DNA from: CAZAMB01 sp964486335
GTDB lineage: Bacteria > Planctomycetota > Phycisphaerae > UBA1845
Direction: 5' to 3'
Length of the DNA stretch: 64,000 bases
Assembly: GCA_964486335.1 (NCBI GenBank)
Contig: CAZAMB010000006.1
Coordinates: 124,001-188,000 of the forward strand
Shown here: positions 52,472 to 60,242 of the stretch, in pieces
Numbering within the stretch: the first letter of the stretch is position 1
Layout of the letters: the number at the start of each line of letters is the position of its first letter
Made by a program: the position numbers and the translations under genes
The notes under the pieces: model-generated
Told to the model about the DNA's origin: nothing
What the model saw: only the letters and a program-made list of their open reading frames with translations
The model's database searches: none

Positions 52472-54775
52472 ATGCACCGCACACGTCGAACGACCGGAAT
52501 TCCGCACGCATGGTTGATCCTTCCCCTGTTTGCATTTGCCTGCGGGCTGTGCGTGTCGCAAACGTCGGCGGGCTCTCCGGATACGATCGGCAAGGTCGAT
52601 CCCTGGCGGAAGAGCCTTGATCTGATCCTAAAGGGCGACTTCGAGGGCGCTCACGAGACTGCGAATCAACTGAAGGACGGAGAGCTTGTCGAGGAGGTTC
52701 GCGGCTGGCTGAATGAATACCAGAAGAATCAGGCGGCGCGCAAGGAACTCGACAAGGCCGACTTTGAAAAATACGTCGGATATTCGAAGGCGCGTATCGA
52801 GCGCAAGGAATTCGCCAAGGCCCTCGATCAGGCGATCCTGGCGCACGATGTGGCCGAGGACAAGGACGGATTTCTTCAAAGCGACTGGATGCGCGACCTG
52901 GTCAACAAGTCGCTTGAGAAAGCGGTCGAACTCCGCAAGGAGAAGGACTGGCGCGGGGCGTGGCATTTGTACGCCGACCTGAGCACGCTGTATGAACAGG
53001 AAACCCGCTATCAAAAACTGGAACACGAGGTGCTCACCCACCTTCGACTGGACCAGATGTTCAAGGAAGGCAGTCACTGGGCCGAGCGCATAGAAAAAGT
53101 GCAGTGGAAAGACGCCGAGGCTGCGATCGAGTGCGTCGGGCTTTATTACGTGGTTCCCGCCGATTTCAAGGCGATGACCGAGCGGGGACTGGAGCAATTG
53201 TTGCTGCTGGCGGAATCGGACAGCGCGCAAAAGAAGTTTCCGGGGCTGGGCAACGAAGACGATCGTCGGGATTTTGTCGCGCGGATCCAGGAGAACCTCG
53301 ATCAGGTCCGGGCGGCGGCGTCGATTGATCGAGCGGAGTGCGTCCAGCGGTTTCGCCGCGCGGTGCTGAAGATCAATCGAGAGACGGTTCGTTTGCCCGA
53401 CGAACTGGTCGTGAGCGAAATCATGCGGGGATCGCTCGAACCGCTCGATGACTTCACGACGATGATCTGGCCGCAGGACACCGATGATTTTGAAAAGCAC
53501 ACGCGGGGCGACTTTGTGGGCGTGGGCATCTCGATCAGCAAGAACAAGGCCGAGGAAATCGAAGTCGTGACGCCGCTGGAAGACACGCCGGCGTTTCGCC
53601 ACGGGATCCAGCCGAAGGACGTCATCATTAAGGTCGACGGCACGGACATCAAGGACTGGTCGCTGAATAAGGTCGTGGACACGATTACCGGGCCGCGAGG
53701 CACACCGGTGACGCTGACGATCCGCCGCGACGGCAAGGAGATTGAGTTTCCCCTGGTGCGCGAGGTCGTCAAGATTCAGTCGGTGAAGGGCTGGGATCGC
53801 ACTCCGGACGGTGCGTGGAACTTCTGGAAGGACAAGGAAAACGGCATCGCGTATATCCGGATCACCAATTTTCAGCGCAACACCGCCGAGGACTTGACCA
53901 ACGTCATGAGCGAACTGCTTCCGCACGGCGTGAAGGGTCTGATGCTGGACCTTCGGGGGAATCCGGGCGGGCTGCTGGATTCGGCGTGGCAGGTTTCGTC
54001 GATGTTCCTTGACAAGGGTTCGCCGGTGGTGAGCACGAAGGGGCGGAACCAGAATGAGGACCAGACGCTCAACGCCTCGAGCGACGGACCGTATTCCAAC
54101 ATACCAATGGTGGTGATGGTGGATCAGGCCAGCGCCAGTGCATCCGAAATCGTTTCCGGTGCGTTGCGCGATGACGGTCGGGCGATGGTCGTCGGCGAGC
54201 GGACGTTCGGCAAGTTCAGCGTGCAGAACCTGATTCCGTTGAGTTCGTCCAACGCCAAGCTGAAGATCACGACGGCCCGGTATTATCTGCCGAGCGGCGC
54301 GTCACTGCATCGCGAACCGACGTCGAAGGAATGGGGCGTCGAACCGCAGATCAAGGTGCCGCTGGTCCGGTGGGAGCGGTTCAATCTTTGGGACATGCGG
54401 CGAAGCGCCGACATGATCGGCGCGGTCAAGCCGACCGCCGATGAAAAGGTCGCGGAGGAAGAAGTCGAACTCGATCCCATTACCGGCGAGCCGGTGATGG
54501 AACCTCTGCGGCCGGCGGGCGCGGAGGAGACCGCACAAGGGGACGACGCGACGGGTAAAAAGGATGGAGAATCCGGCGAGAAGGAAGAACTGGCCGACGG
54601 CGAGAAGAAGGACGAGCTGCCGCCGCTGGTTCAGCCAGACGAGAACAATCGTCCCAAGATCGACTACCAGATGGAGGTGGCGTTGCTGGTGATGCGGGCC
54701 AAGCTGCTGGCTCAGAAATTCCCGACGCTGGCCGCCGCTGAAAGGGACGTGCAAAAGAACACGGCCCAGCCCTGA
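52472..54775 (+). CDS. exported C-terminal processing peptidase (S41 family)
   Basis: 767-residue S41/CtpA-type serine protease. The signal segment ILPLFAFACGLCVSQTSAG is near the N terminus. A helical, repeat-like region of about 290 residues follows (AKALDQAILAHDVAEDK..., ELRKEKDWRGAWHLYADL...), then a PDZ domain (about 345-430: VVTPLEDTPAFRHGIQPKDVIIKVDG), then the peptidase with MLDLRGNPGGLLDSA and the Ser/Lys dyad, Ser556 in QASASASEIVSGAL and Lys581 in ERTFGKFSVQ. An acidic Glu/Asp/Lys-rich tail follows. It trims or degrades periplasmic proteins from their C termini. The ATG at 52472 has AAGGAG seven bases upstream. It is followed by a textbook terminator. The long N-terminal helical region is unusual for CtpA. 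Confidence 0.93.
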   Translation: MHRTRRTTGIPHAWLILPLFAFACGLCVSQTSAGSPDTIGKVDPWRKSLDLILKGDFEGAHETANQLKDGELVEEVRGWLNEYQKNQAARKELDKADFEKYVGYSKARIERKEFAKALDQAILAHDVAEDKDGFLQSDWMRDLVNKSLEKAVELRKEKDWRGAWHLYADLSTLYEQETRYQKLEHEVLTHLRLDQMFKEGSHWAERIEKVQWKDAEAAIECVGLYYVVPADFKAMTERGLEQLLLLAESDSAQKKFPGLGNEDDRRDFVARIQENLDQVRAAASIDRAECVQRFRRAVLKINRETVRLPDELVVSEIMRGSLEPLDDFTTMIWPQDTDDFEKHTRGDFVGVGISISKNKAEEIEVVTPLEDTPAFRHGIQPKDVIIKVDGTDIKDWSLNKVVDTITGPRGTPVTLTIRRDGKEIEFPLVREVVKIQSVKGWDRTPDGAWNFWKDKENGIAYIRITNFQRNTAEDLTNVMSELLPHGVKGLMLDLRGNPGGLLDSAWQVSSMFLDKGSPVVSTKGRNQNEDQTLNASSDGPYSNIPMVVMVDQASASASEIVSGALRDDGRAMVVGERTFGKFSVQNLIPLSSSNAKLKITTARYYLPSGASLHREPTSKEWGVEPQIKVPLVRWERFNLWDMRRSADMIGAVKPTADEKVAEEEVELDPITGEPVMEPLRPAGAEETAQGDDATGKKDGESGEKEELADGEKKDELPPLVQPDENNRPKIDYQMEVALLVMRAKLLAQKFPTLAAAERDVQKNTAQP

Positions 54776-54806
54776 CGGGTCTCCGAACGAGACAAAAAAA
54801 TCGAAT

Positions 54807-54848
54807 GATCCCGGTGGGTTTGATTCGACCCATCGGGATCGTTTGTTT
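54807..54848 (+). terminator. rho-independent terminator after the S41 protease gene
   Basis: GATCCCGGTGGGT (54807-54819) pairs with ACCCATCGGGATC (54828-54840), 13 pairs including one G-T, around loop TTGATTCG, directly followed by GTTTGTTT. It lies 31 bp beyond the stop codon. Confidence 0.9.
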
Positions 54849-55029
54849 CCTCTCGGATTCTCGGCAATCGGCAATCGACGGAAGATGTTCCCCGGTTGTC
54901 ACGAGGGCTTTGATCTGGTACCAACAGCCGACCCGGATGCGGTCGTCCGGAAGAAAAGCAGGCTGATTCTCTGACAAACGGGCGCACGGGGCAGGTTGAC
55001 GGAAACCGGCGATCCTTGCGAGTGGTGGA

Positions 55030-55500
55030 ATGGAAATGATGGAACGAACGCTGATTATTCTGAAGCCGGATGCGATTCAGCGCCGCCTCATCGGGCGCGT
55101 GCTGCAACGCTTTGAAGACAAGGGCCTTGGCATCGCGGCGATGAAGCTCATGCGGATTCCGCGCGATCTGGCCGAGCGGCACTACGCCCCGCACAAGGGC
55201 AAGCCGTTTTATCCCGGACTGATCGACTACATCACCGCCGGGCCGGTGGTTGTGCTGGTTCTTCAGGGCAACCGTTGCATCGACATCGCGCGGACGCTGA
55301 TGGGCAAGACGTTCGGCTACGAGGCCGCGCCGGGCACGATCCGCGGCGACTTCGGGGCGTCGCGCTCCTACAATCTCGTGCACGGCAGCGACTCGCCGGA
55401 GTCGGCGGCTGCCGAGATCGCGTTGTACTTCGAGAGGTCCGAACTGCTCGACTACGCGCCCGCGGGCAGCGAGTGGATTTATCCGACCGACGACAAGTAG
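55030..55500 (+). CDS. ndk: nucleoside diphosphate kinase
   Basis: 156 residues, normal NDK length plus a short tail. It transfers the terminal phosphate of ATP to nucleoside diphosphates through a phosphohistidine. Visible are TLIILKPDAIQRRLIG at the N terminus, the Arg-containing GTIRGDFG, and the active-site SYNLVHGSDSPESA with His118. The C-terminal SEWIYPTDDK is typical of the longer bacterial type. Three ATGs (55030, 55036, 55039) compete; the GGTGG just upstream fits 55036 or 55039 best, and homologues start at the third (MERTL). It lies 42 bp before the zinc-ribbon membrane protein gene and may be co-transcribed with it. Confidence 0.96.
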   Translation: MEMMERTLIILKPDAIQRRLIGRVLQRFEDKGLGIAAMKLMRIPRDLAERHYAPHKGKPFYPGLIDYITAGPVVVLVLQGNRCIDIARTLMGKTFGYEAAPGTIRGDFGASRSYNLVHGSDSPESAAAEIALYFERSELLDYAPAGSEWIYPTDDK

Positions 55501-55542
55501 TTCCGGCCATTTCAGTCGCCGTCATCCTTTGCGGAAGGTGGC

Positions 55543-56220
55543 ATGGACCTGGAATCGGAAGTCAGCGCATTCGTTCAACACGACGCCGACGGGGCGATCG
55601 ATCAGGACCTGTTCTGCCTTGTCTGCGGCTACAACCTTCGCGGATTGTCGGGCGATCCGGTGCGTTGCCCGGAGTGCGGCAGTCCGAACGATCTCGGCAA
55701 GGCGGCCATTCCCGTACAGATGATTCAGCGGGCGCTTCGCGACATGGAAACATCGCCGTCGGCGTGCGCCGGGTTCGCTTTCGCGGCGATCGTCTTCTCC
55801 ACTCCGTTCCTGCTGACCGCGAACTTCGCCTATCCGTGCACGATGATGGTCATGGTTCCGTCGGTGATCGCATGGATTCCGTTTTATTTCCGAATGAAGC
55901 GGGTTTACGACAATCAGCGCGGATGGCGCGGCATCCTGCTGAGGTTTCACATGGCGACGTTTCTTTGTGCGTCCGGCGTTCCGCTCATCTGGACACTGGC
56001 ATTTCTGGCGAATAACACGGCGAGTCGAGTCGATGCGCCAATGATCGCGGCGGTCGGCGGTTTGGCGATCATCTTTCTTGTCTTCGGACTGCGCCTTTAC
56101 CGTTCGGCCCGCAACGAAATCGCGGCCATGCAACGCGAGGCGGCGGTGCGGGTTGCTCGGGAAGCGCTGCGCCTTTGGACGACGCGTGGTCTGATGAGTG
56201 AAGAGCGACGACGCCAATAG
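55543..56220 (+). CDS. zinc-ribbon membrane protein of unknown function
   Basis: 225 residues. Residues about 25-46 form a zinc ribbon (CLVCGYNLRGLSGDPVRCPECG), an element I associate with planctomycete membrane proteins. Four hydrophobic helices follow: GFAFAAIVFSTPFLLTANF, MMVMVPSVIAWIPFYF, HMATFLCASGVPLIWTLAFLA and MIAAVGGLAIIFLVFGLRLY. A basic helical tail (EIAAMQREAAVRVAREALRLW) closes the protein. The ATG at 55543 has GGAAGG five bases upstream. It follows ndk closely on the same strand. No enzymatic motif is visible, and I cannot assign a role beyond an inner-membrane protein with a cytoplasmic zinc site. Confidence 0.78.
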   Translation: MDLESEVSAFVQHDADGAIDQDLFCLVCGYNLRGLSGDPVRCPECGSPNDLGKAAIPVQMIQRALRDMETSPSACAGFAFAAIVFSTPFLLTANFAYPCTMMVMVPSVIAWIPFYFRMKRVYDNQRGWRGILLRFHMATFLCASGVPLIWTLAFLANNTASRVDAPMIAAVGGLAIIFLVFGLRLYRSARNEIAAMQREAAVRVAREALRLWTTRGLMSEERRRQ

Positions 56221-56398
56221 CCGGTAGCGCTCGCATTTCCCGGTAAGTCGAGCCGCAACAGTGACGGAACGGGGCGGTCGGTTCCCGATCGGATGACCAC
56301 CTCTGACGCGCGCGGCTCGCCCCAAACCGCACCGGTTCCGACCATTCCAGTCTGACCGAAATCAACGCAAGAACATCGGTCATTTTTGCCTTTTTTGG

Positions 56399-56440
56399 TT
56401 GACAACGCTGTCGTGCTGTTATATTCTACTACTAGAATAT
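56399..56440 (+). promoter_or_regulatory. promoter and palindromic operator of the padR gene, near-leaderless
   Basis: TTGACA at 56399-56404 is a consensus -35. TATTCT at 56422-56427 (17-bp spacer) or TATATT at 56420 (15-bp) serves as -10. A perfect inverted repeat, ATATTCTA / TAGAATAT around CTAC, occupies 56421-56440 and covers the -10 and the first two bases of the ATG at 56439. The 5' leader would be only a few bases, and regulator binding here would block RNA polymerase. Confidence 0.8.
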
Positions 56441-56990
56441 GAAGACGTTGACCGATGCGGAACTGCTGCTCCTGGGGCTGGTCGCGGAAATGCCGCGACA
56501 CGGCTACGAGCTCGATCAGGTGATTGAGCAGCGCGGCATGAGGCAGTGGACCCAGATCGGCTTTTCCTCCGTGTACTTCGTGCTCGGCAGGCTTCAGAAG
56601 CTGAGGCTGGTCACCGCGAAGAAACCAAAGGGTTTCAAGGCGCAGGCGAAAGCGCGAAGGGTTTATTCCGTCACGGCGGCAGGCATTGAGGCGCTGACGA
56701 CGCAGACGCTGGCTGCGTTGCGAGGCGTCCGCCCTACCTATTCGTCGGTGTTACTGGGAATGATCAACTGGTCGGTGCTCGAGCGCGAGCAGGCGCTGGA
56801 AGCGCTCGCGGCGCGGAGCGTGGCGATCGAAGCGGAGATGGGACGCCTTGCGACCATTCAGGTCGAGCAGCAACCGCTTCCGGATCATGTCGAGGAATTG
56901 TTTGAATACACGCTCGGTCAGTTGCGCGCCGAGGCGGACTGGGTCGCCCGCACGCTCGCGTACATGCAGACCAAGCCCTGGCTTGAATAA
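56439..56990 (+). CDS. PadR-family transcriptional regulator
   Basis: 183 residues. The N-terminal winged helix (MKTLTDAELLLLGLVAEMPRHGYELDQVIEQRGMRQWTQIGFSSVYFVLGRLQKLRLV) matches the PadR type, and the wing carries the basic segment KAKARRVYSVTAAGIEALTTQTLAAL. The C-terminal helical part (about residues 95-180), with EREQALEALAARSVAIEAEMGRLA and a long final helix, is the dimerisation arm of the PadR_C group. It probably represses its own operon through the palindrome over its start codon. There is no ribosome-binding site; the leader is almost absent. The GyrI-like gene begins 11 bp after its stop, so the two form an operon. Confidence 0.93.
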   Translation: MKTLTDAELLLLGLVAEMPRHGYELDQVIEQRGMRQWTQIGFSSVYFVLGRLQKLRLVTAKKPKGFKAQAKARRVYSVTAAGIEALTTQTLAALRGVRPTYSSVLLGMINWSVLEREQALEALAARSVAIEAEMGRLATIQVEQQPLPDHVEELFEYTLGQLRAEADWVARTLAYMQTKPWLE

Positions 56991-57001
56991 GGAGACGGAA
57001 G

Positions 57002-57616
57002 ATGAACGACGCGGAGATGAAGGAGCGGCTCAAGGAGTTGTATCTACCGCCGCAAAAGGAGTTCGTTCTCGTGGACGTACCCGACATGCGCTACGTCTGC
57101 ATCGACGGGCGCGGCGCGGCCGATCGTGCGGCGCTCGATCACGCGGTGAAATGGCTCTTCACAGTGATTCATCCGATGAAACGGTTCGCGAAGGAACGAA
57201 TGGGCAGGAACTTCGTCGAGCCGCCGCTCGAAGGACTCTGGTGGGCGGACGACATGAAGGATTTCATCCACGGCAACCGCGACAAGCTCAACTGGCGGAT
57301 GATGATCGTCTACGAGCCGGATTGGCTGACGCGGGAGATGTTCGACGACGGAGTCATCATGGCCAAGGCGAGACTCGGCGATCCGCCCGCGAGTTTGCGG
57401 CTAGAGCGTTATCACGAAGGACTCAGCGCGCAGATCATGTACGTCGGCGATCCTGCCAAGGAAGGCACGACCATAGAGCGAATGCACCGGGATTTTCTGC
57501 CGGCGAACAAACTGAAACCCAACGGGTATCATCACGAGATCTACCTGACTGATCCGAACCGCACGGCCAAGGAAAAACAAAAGACGGTTCTCCGGCAGCC
57601 GGCTCGGCGTTGCTAA
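57002..57616 (+). CDS. GyrI-like small-molecule-binding protein
   Basis: 204 residues of the GyrI/SHS2-like (AraC effector-binding type) fold. Characteristic parts are LKELYLPPQKEFVLVDVPDMRYVCIDGRG at the start, AVKWLFTVIHPMKRFAKERMGRNFVEPPLEGLWWADD, the strand WRMMIVYEPDWLT, and the closing GYHHEIYLTDPNRTAKEKQKTVLRQP. This long GyrI-like type is often encoded right after PadR regulators, as here, 11 bp downstream. It may bind or hydrolyse toxic small molecules, with PadR sensing them. The ATG at 57002 has AAGGAG ten bases upstream. The tryptophan-rich patch GLWWADD would fit an aromatic ligand. The ligand is unknown. Confidence 0.9.
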   Translation: MNDAEMKERLKELYLPPQKEFVLVDVPDMRYVCIDGRGAADRAALDHAVKWLFTVIHPMKRFAKERMGRNFVEPPLEGLWWADDMKDFIHGNRDKLNWRMMIVYEPDWLTREMFDDGVIMAKARLGDPPASLRLERYHEGLSAQIMYVGDPAKEGTTIERMHRDFLPANKLKPNGYHHEIYLTDPNRTAKEKQKTVLRQPARRC

Positions 57617-57691
57617 CCAATCGTGTATGATCGATCGTGGAGCTTTTTCGCGGCCTCTTGGTTAGGACGGCGTCCCTGTCTCTGTGACACC

Positions 57692-57726
57692 GGTTTTCAA
57701 CCAGGTGCAAACACAGGTTGAAAACC
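57692..57726. repeat. perfect 11-bp inverted repeat
   Basis: GGTTTTCAACC (57692-57702) and GGTTGAAAACC (57716-57726) are exact inverted copies, 13 bases apart. TTTTT follows nine bases later. Between convergent genes it could be a terminator for either strand, or part of a dispersed element. Confidence 0.7.
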
Positions 57727-57808
57727 CGCGTCCCTTTTTGTCCAGCAGGCCGTAACGCCGATGGAATCAGCGGTCCCGGTTCCGATGAGGAGTTCAACCT
57801 TGGCACCC

Positions 57809-57861
57809 AGAATGTTGCCGTATTCGATTCCAAGATACCCAGCCAAAGTCATTGCCGGGCG
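57809..57861 (+). repeat. 53-bp dispersed repeat, copy 1
   Basis: AGAATGTTGCCGTATTCGAT at the start and GCCGGGCG at the end; 45 of 53 positions match 59441-59493 without gaps. It lies 20 bp past the stop of the HEAT-protein gene. Confidence 0.85.
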
Positions 57862-57880
57862 AAATGCAGGAGTGCGCACG

Positions 57881-59020
57881 TTAAGGCTGATTATTCGGCT
57901 CAACTTTGGAGTGACAGCACCAGCCGAATCGCCGTTGCTGTACGATTTCTAAAAACTCGCGAAGCTCTTTGTCCGGCTCATCTTGATGACGAATCAAGAT
58001 GGCATGAACTTCAGGATGATCATTGCAAACCATTGCAAGAGCACCAATAGCTGCAGCGCGTATTTGTCTTTCTGTGTGCTGCAACAATTCGCCCAATTTC
58101 GTCAAAACGTCCATCGTCATTTCTCGCTCGGCAAGAGACATGATCGCTGCCGATTGGCGCGCTACATTTTTGTCGTTCAATAACTCCTGAAACTTCGTCT
58201 CGGCAACAGCTGATTCGGGGCCGATAATGGCAAGCGATTGAATGGATGCATTCACCACTTCAGGGTCCACGTCTTCCAATAATGAAATAAGGAGCTTTGC
58301 CGTCTTGTCAACTGGAAACTTTCGCAACTCCCGGACGACGTCCTTTCTCGTCCAATTTGCCGAAGGGGCGGGCCGCACGATTCCCAATGCCATTTGACGG
58401 AGGGCTTCATAATTCCTAAACGCCAGGGCCATATCGTCGCGGCGCGCTTCCTGAATCTGGGCTTGTTGTACGCGACCAAACCCTTCGTTACTTATGATCG
58501 AAATCGGAGTCATCTGCGCGCCCTCGCCAAACCAAGAATCGACGAATTTATCTGGGGTGTTCTCATGCAGTGTGAACGCCGAGTCTTCATACATCCGATA
58601 TCGCACCTTGCGCAGTTCACCGTTTGATGGATAAGTTCCCAGGAACCTGAAAAACTCGCCGGGACGTAACGAAGGAGACCAAGCATAGCTGTTTCCGCAG
58701 TCAGAGGACAGGTGACTTTGTGCTCGCTCCCAGGCAGCGCGTTCCCACACTTCAAGCTTGACGTACAAATCACCATCTTGTGCGTGAAATGCCAAACGAC
58801 GATTCGTACGATTCACGAGATAAAGGACGACGCCGTCTCCGCGAACGTCACCGAAATCCGCAAAAAGCGTGATCTCGCCCGCCGGGGCTATTACGTGTGC
58901 TGGCAAGTCCTCAACCCGTTCGGCATCACGTACTCGATTCGTCAATGCGTTTGGTTGGGCAGAGTGGACGGATGCAACGATGAAGCAATAGTGAAGGGCA
59001 GCAAGAACGACGTGATTCAT
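57881..59020 (-). CDS. exported HEAT-repeat protein
   Basis: 379 residues. A signal peptide (MNHVVLAALHYCFIVASVHSA) is followed by a beta-rich domain of about 150 residues (VVLYLVNRTNRRLAFHAQDGDLYVKLEVWE, FFRFLGTYPS...) that resembles an intracellular-inhibitor-like or beta-sandwich fold. From about residue 235 come HEAT repeats: VVRELRKFPVDKTAKLLISLLEDVDPEVVNASIQSLAIIG, VAETKFQELLNDKNVARQSAAIMSLA and VLTKLGELLQHTERQIRAAAIGALAMV. It likely acts as an extracytoplasmic binding scaffold. The ATG at 59020 has GGAGG nine bases upstream; a TTG at 59023 is adjacent. A 53-bp repeat lies on each side of the gene. Base composition is more AT-rich than its neighbours. Confidence 0.83.
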   Translation of the reverse strand: MNHVVLAALHYCFIVASVHSAQPNALTNRVRDAERVEDLPAHVIAPAGEITLFADFGDVRGDGVVLYLVNRTNRRLAFHAQDGDLYVKLEVWERAAWERAQSHLSSDCGNSYAWSPSLRPGEFFRFLGTYPSNGELRKVRYRMYEDSAFTLHENTPDKFVDSWFGEGAQMTPISIISNEGFGRVQQAQIQEARRDDMALAFRNYEALRQMALGIVRPAPSANWTRKDVVRELRKFPVDKTAKLLISLLEDVDPEVVNASIQSLAIIGPESAVAETKFQELLNDKNVARQSAAIMSLAEREMTMDVLTKLGELLQHTERQIRAAAIGALAMVCNDHPEVHAILIRHQDEPDKELREFLEIVQQRRFGWCCHSKVEPNNQP

Positions 59021-59482
59021 CAATCTGTTCCTCCAGGTCGGTCGTGCCTGACTATCATTGCATTATATCTCCTGGCATTGGGGCGGATGCAACAACGTAC
59101 AGACAAGTGGCGACCAACTTGCGCGGCCGCCTCGCCCTTGGTTAGGGTGCGATTGGGGCTTTGCTGAACGAGTCGTCGCCAGCTTTCTTGGGTAAGGGAA
59201 CGATTCCTTTCGTTCAGGATTTTTGCCCGGACTCCCTGGGTTGCCAGAAACATGCGACCGCTGCCCAAGAGCGTTTCGAGCAATTCAAGAGTGAACTCGA
59301 ATGGGTTGTTCAAGAACCAATACGTGTTCTTTTGTGCTGACGCCCATATTCGCGTGCGTTCTTGCGCAACACATCGGTTTTGCATACAATCGTCGCGACG
59401 AAATCTATCAGCTGAGTGGAGAAATTGGTTCATGCCGGCGAGAATGTTGCCGTATTCGATTCCGAGGCGCTCCGCCGAAGTC
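59021..59482. other. intergenic region between divergent HEAT and nitroreductase genes
   Basis: It carries both promoters, which I could not define. Its right end (59441-59493) is the 53-bp repeat. The minus strand contains a long open frame across this region (about 59433 down into the HEAT gene start), with no recognisable sequence and no ribosome-binding site, so I do not call it. Confidence 0.45.
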
Positions 59483-59493
59483 ATGGCCGGGCG
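59441..59493 (+). repeat. 53-bp dispersed repeat, copy 2
   Basis: Ungapped partner of 57809-57861. It overlaps the nitroreductase start: the candidate ATG at 59483 lies inside the repeat. Confidence 0.85.
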
Positions 59494-60097
59494 GGCCGAT
59501 TCGTTGCTTGTCGAGATGCAGTCGCGGCGGTCGTGCAGGTACTTCAGCGACGATCCGGTCCCGCGCGAACTGATCGAAAAGGTGATCGCCGTCGGACACT
59601 CCGCGCCGAGCGGGGCCAATCGCAAGCCGTGGCGGTTCGTGGCTGTCGATGATCCGAAGATCAAGCACCAAGTCCGCCTTGCCGCCGAGGCCGAGGAACG
59701 AGAGAGCTACGAACACCGCATGCCGCGAGAATGGCTCGAAGCGCTCGAACCGATCGGCACGAACGCCGAGAAGCCGTTTCTGGAGATCGCGCCTTGGTTG
59801 GTTGTGCTCTTTCGAATCGACTGGGAGGAGGTCGGCGGCAAGCGGTATCACAACTATTACCCCAACGAATCCACCAGCATCGCGGCGGGGTTCTTCCTCA
59901 TGGCCTGTCATCAGGTCGGGCTCGCGACGCTGACGCACACACCGAGTCCGATGGGGTTTCTTCGCGACATCGTCGGTCGACCGGCCAACGAGAAGCCGTT
60001 TCTGCTGATTCCGGTCGGTTATCCGGCGGCGGATTGCACCGTGCCCGATCTTCCGAAAAAGCCGCTGTCCGATGCGCTGCAATGGAATACCGGTTGA
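59483..60097 (+). CDS. nitroreductase-family protein
   Basis: About 204 residues of the FMN-dependent nitroreductase fold. The motif LLVEMQSRRSCRYFSDDPVPRELIEKVI holds the FMN-phosphate-binding SRRS, followed by APSGANRKPWRFVAVDD. A C-terminal set HQVGLATLTHTPSPMGFLRDIVGRPANEKPFLLIPVGYP completes the family pattern. It may reduce nitro-compounds, quinones or a flavin-linked substrate; members with this loop also resemble iodotyrosine-deiodinase-like enzymes. The start is uncertain. ATG at 59483 is chosen because homologues begin 10-15 residues before SRRS, while longer starts (59432, 59252) would translate a dispersed 53-bp repeat. The stop is 145 bp before gcvT. Confidence 0.86.
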   Translation: MAGRADSLLVEMQSRRSCRYFSDDPVPRELIEKVIAVGHSAPSGANRKPWRFVAVDDPKIKHQVRLAAEAEERESYEHRMPREWLEALEPIGTNAEKPFLEIAPWLVVLFRIDWEEVGGKRYHNYYPNESTSIAAGFFLMACHQVGLATLTHTPSPMGFLRDIVGRPANEKPFLLIPVGYPAADCTVPDLPKKPLSDALQWNTG

Positions 60098-60242
60098 TCA
60101 ACCGCTGATCGCGTGCCAACGCGTAGACCTTGACTGGCAGCATTCGGACGCCAGTTGACATTGTAAAGAGTCGGTCCGATGCTAGGCCGTTTGCGATTCG
60201 ACTGCCTGTGGCGCGGCGGATGTACTCAGGAGATGAACGATC

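Noticed and set aside
59020..59664. Minus-strand frame overlapping the nitroreductase and the HEAT gene start
   Set aside because: It runs through the 53-bp repeat and antisense to a solid nitroreductase, with no ribosome-binding site at usable starts.
60098..60242. Glycine riboswitch before gcvT
   Set aside because: No conserved glycine-aptamer core could be seen in the 145-bp leader.
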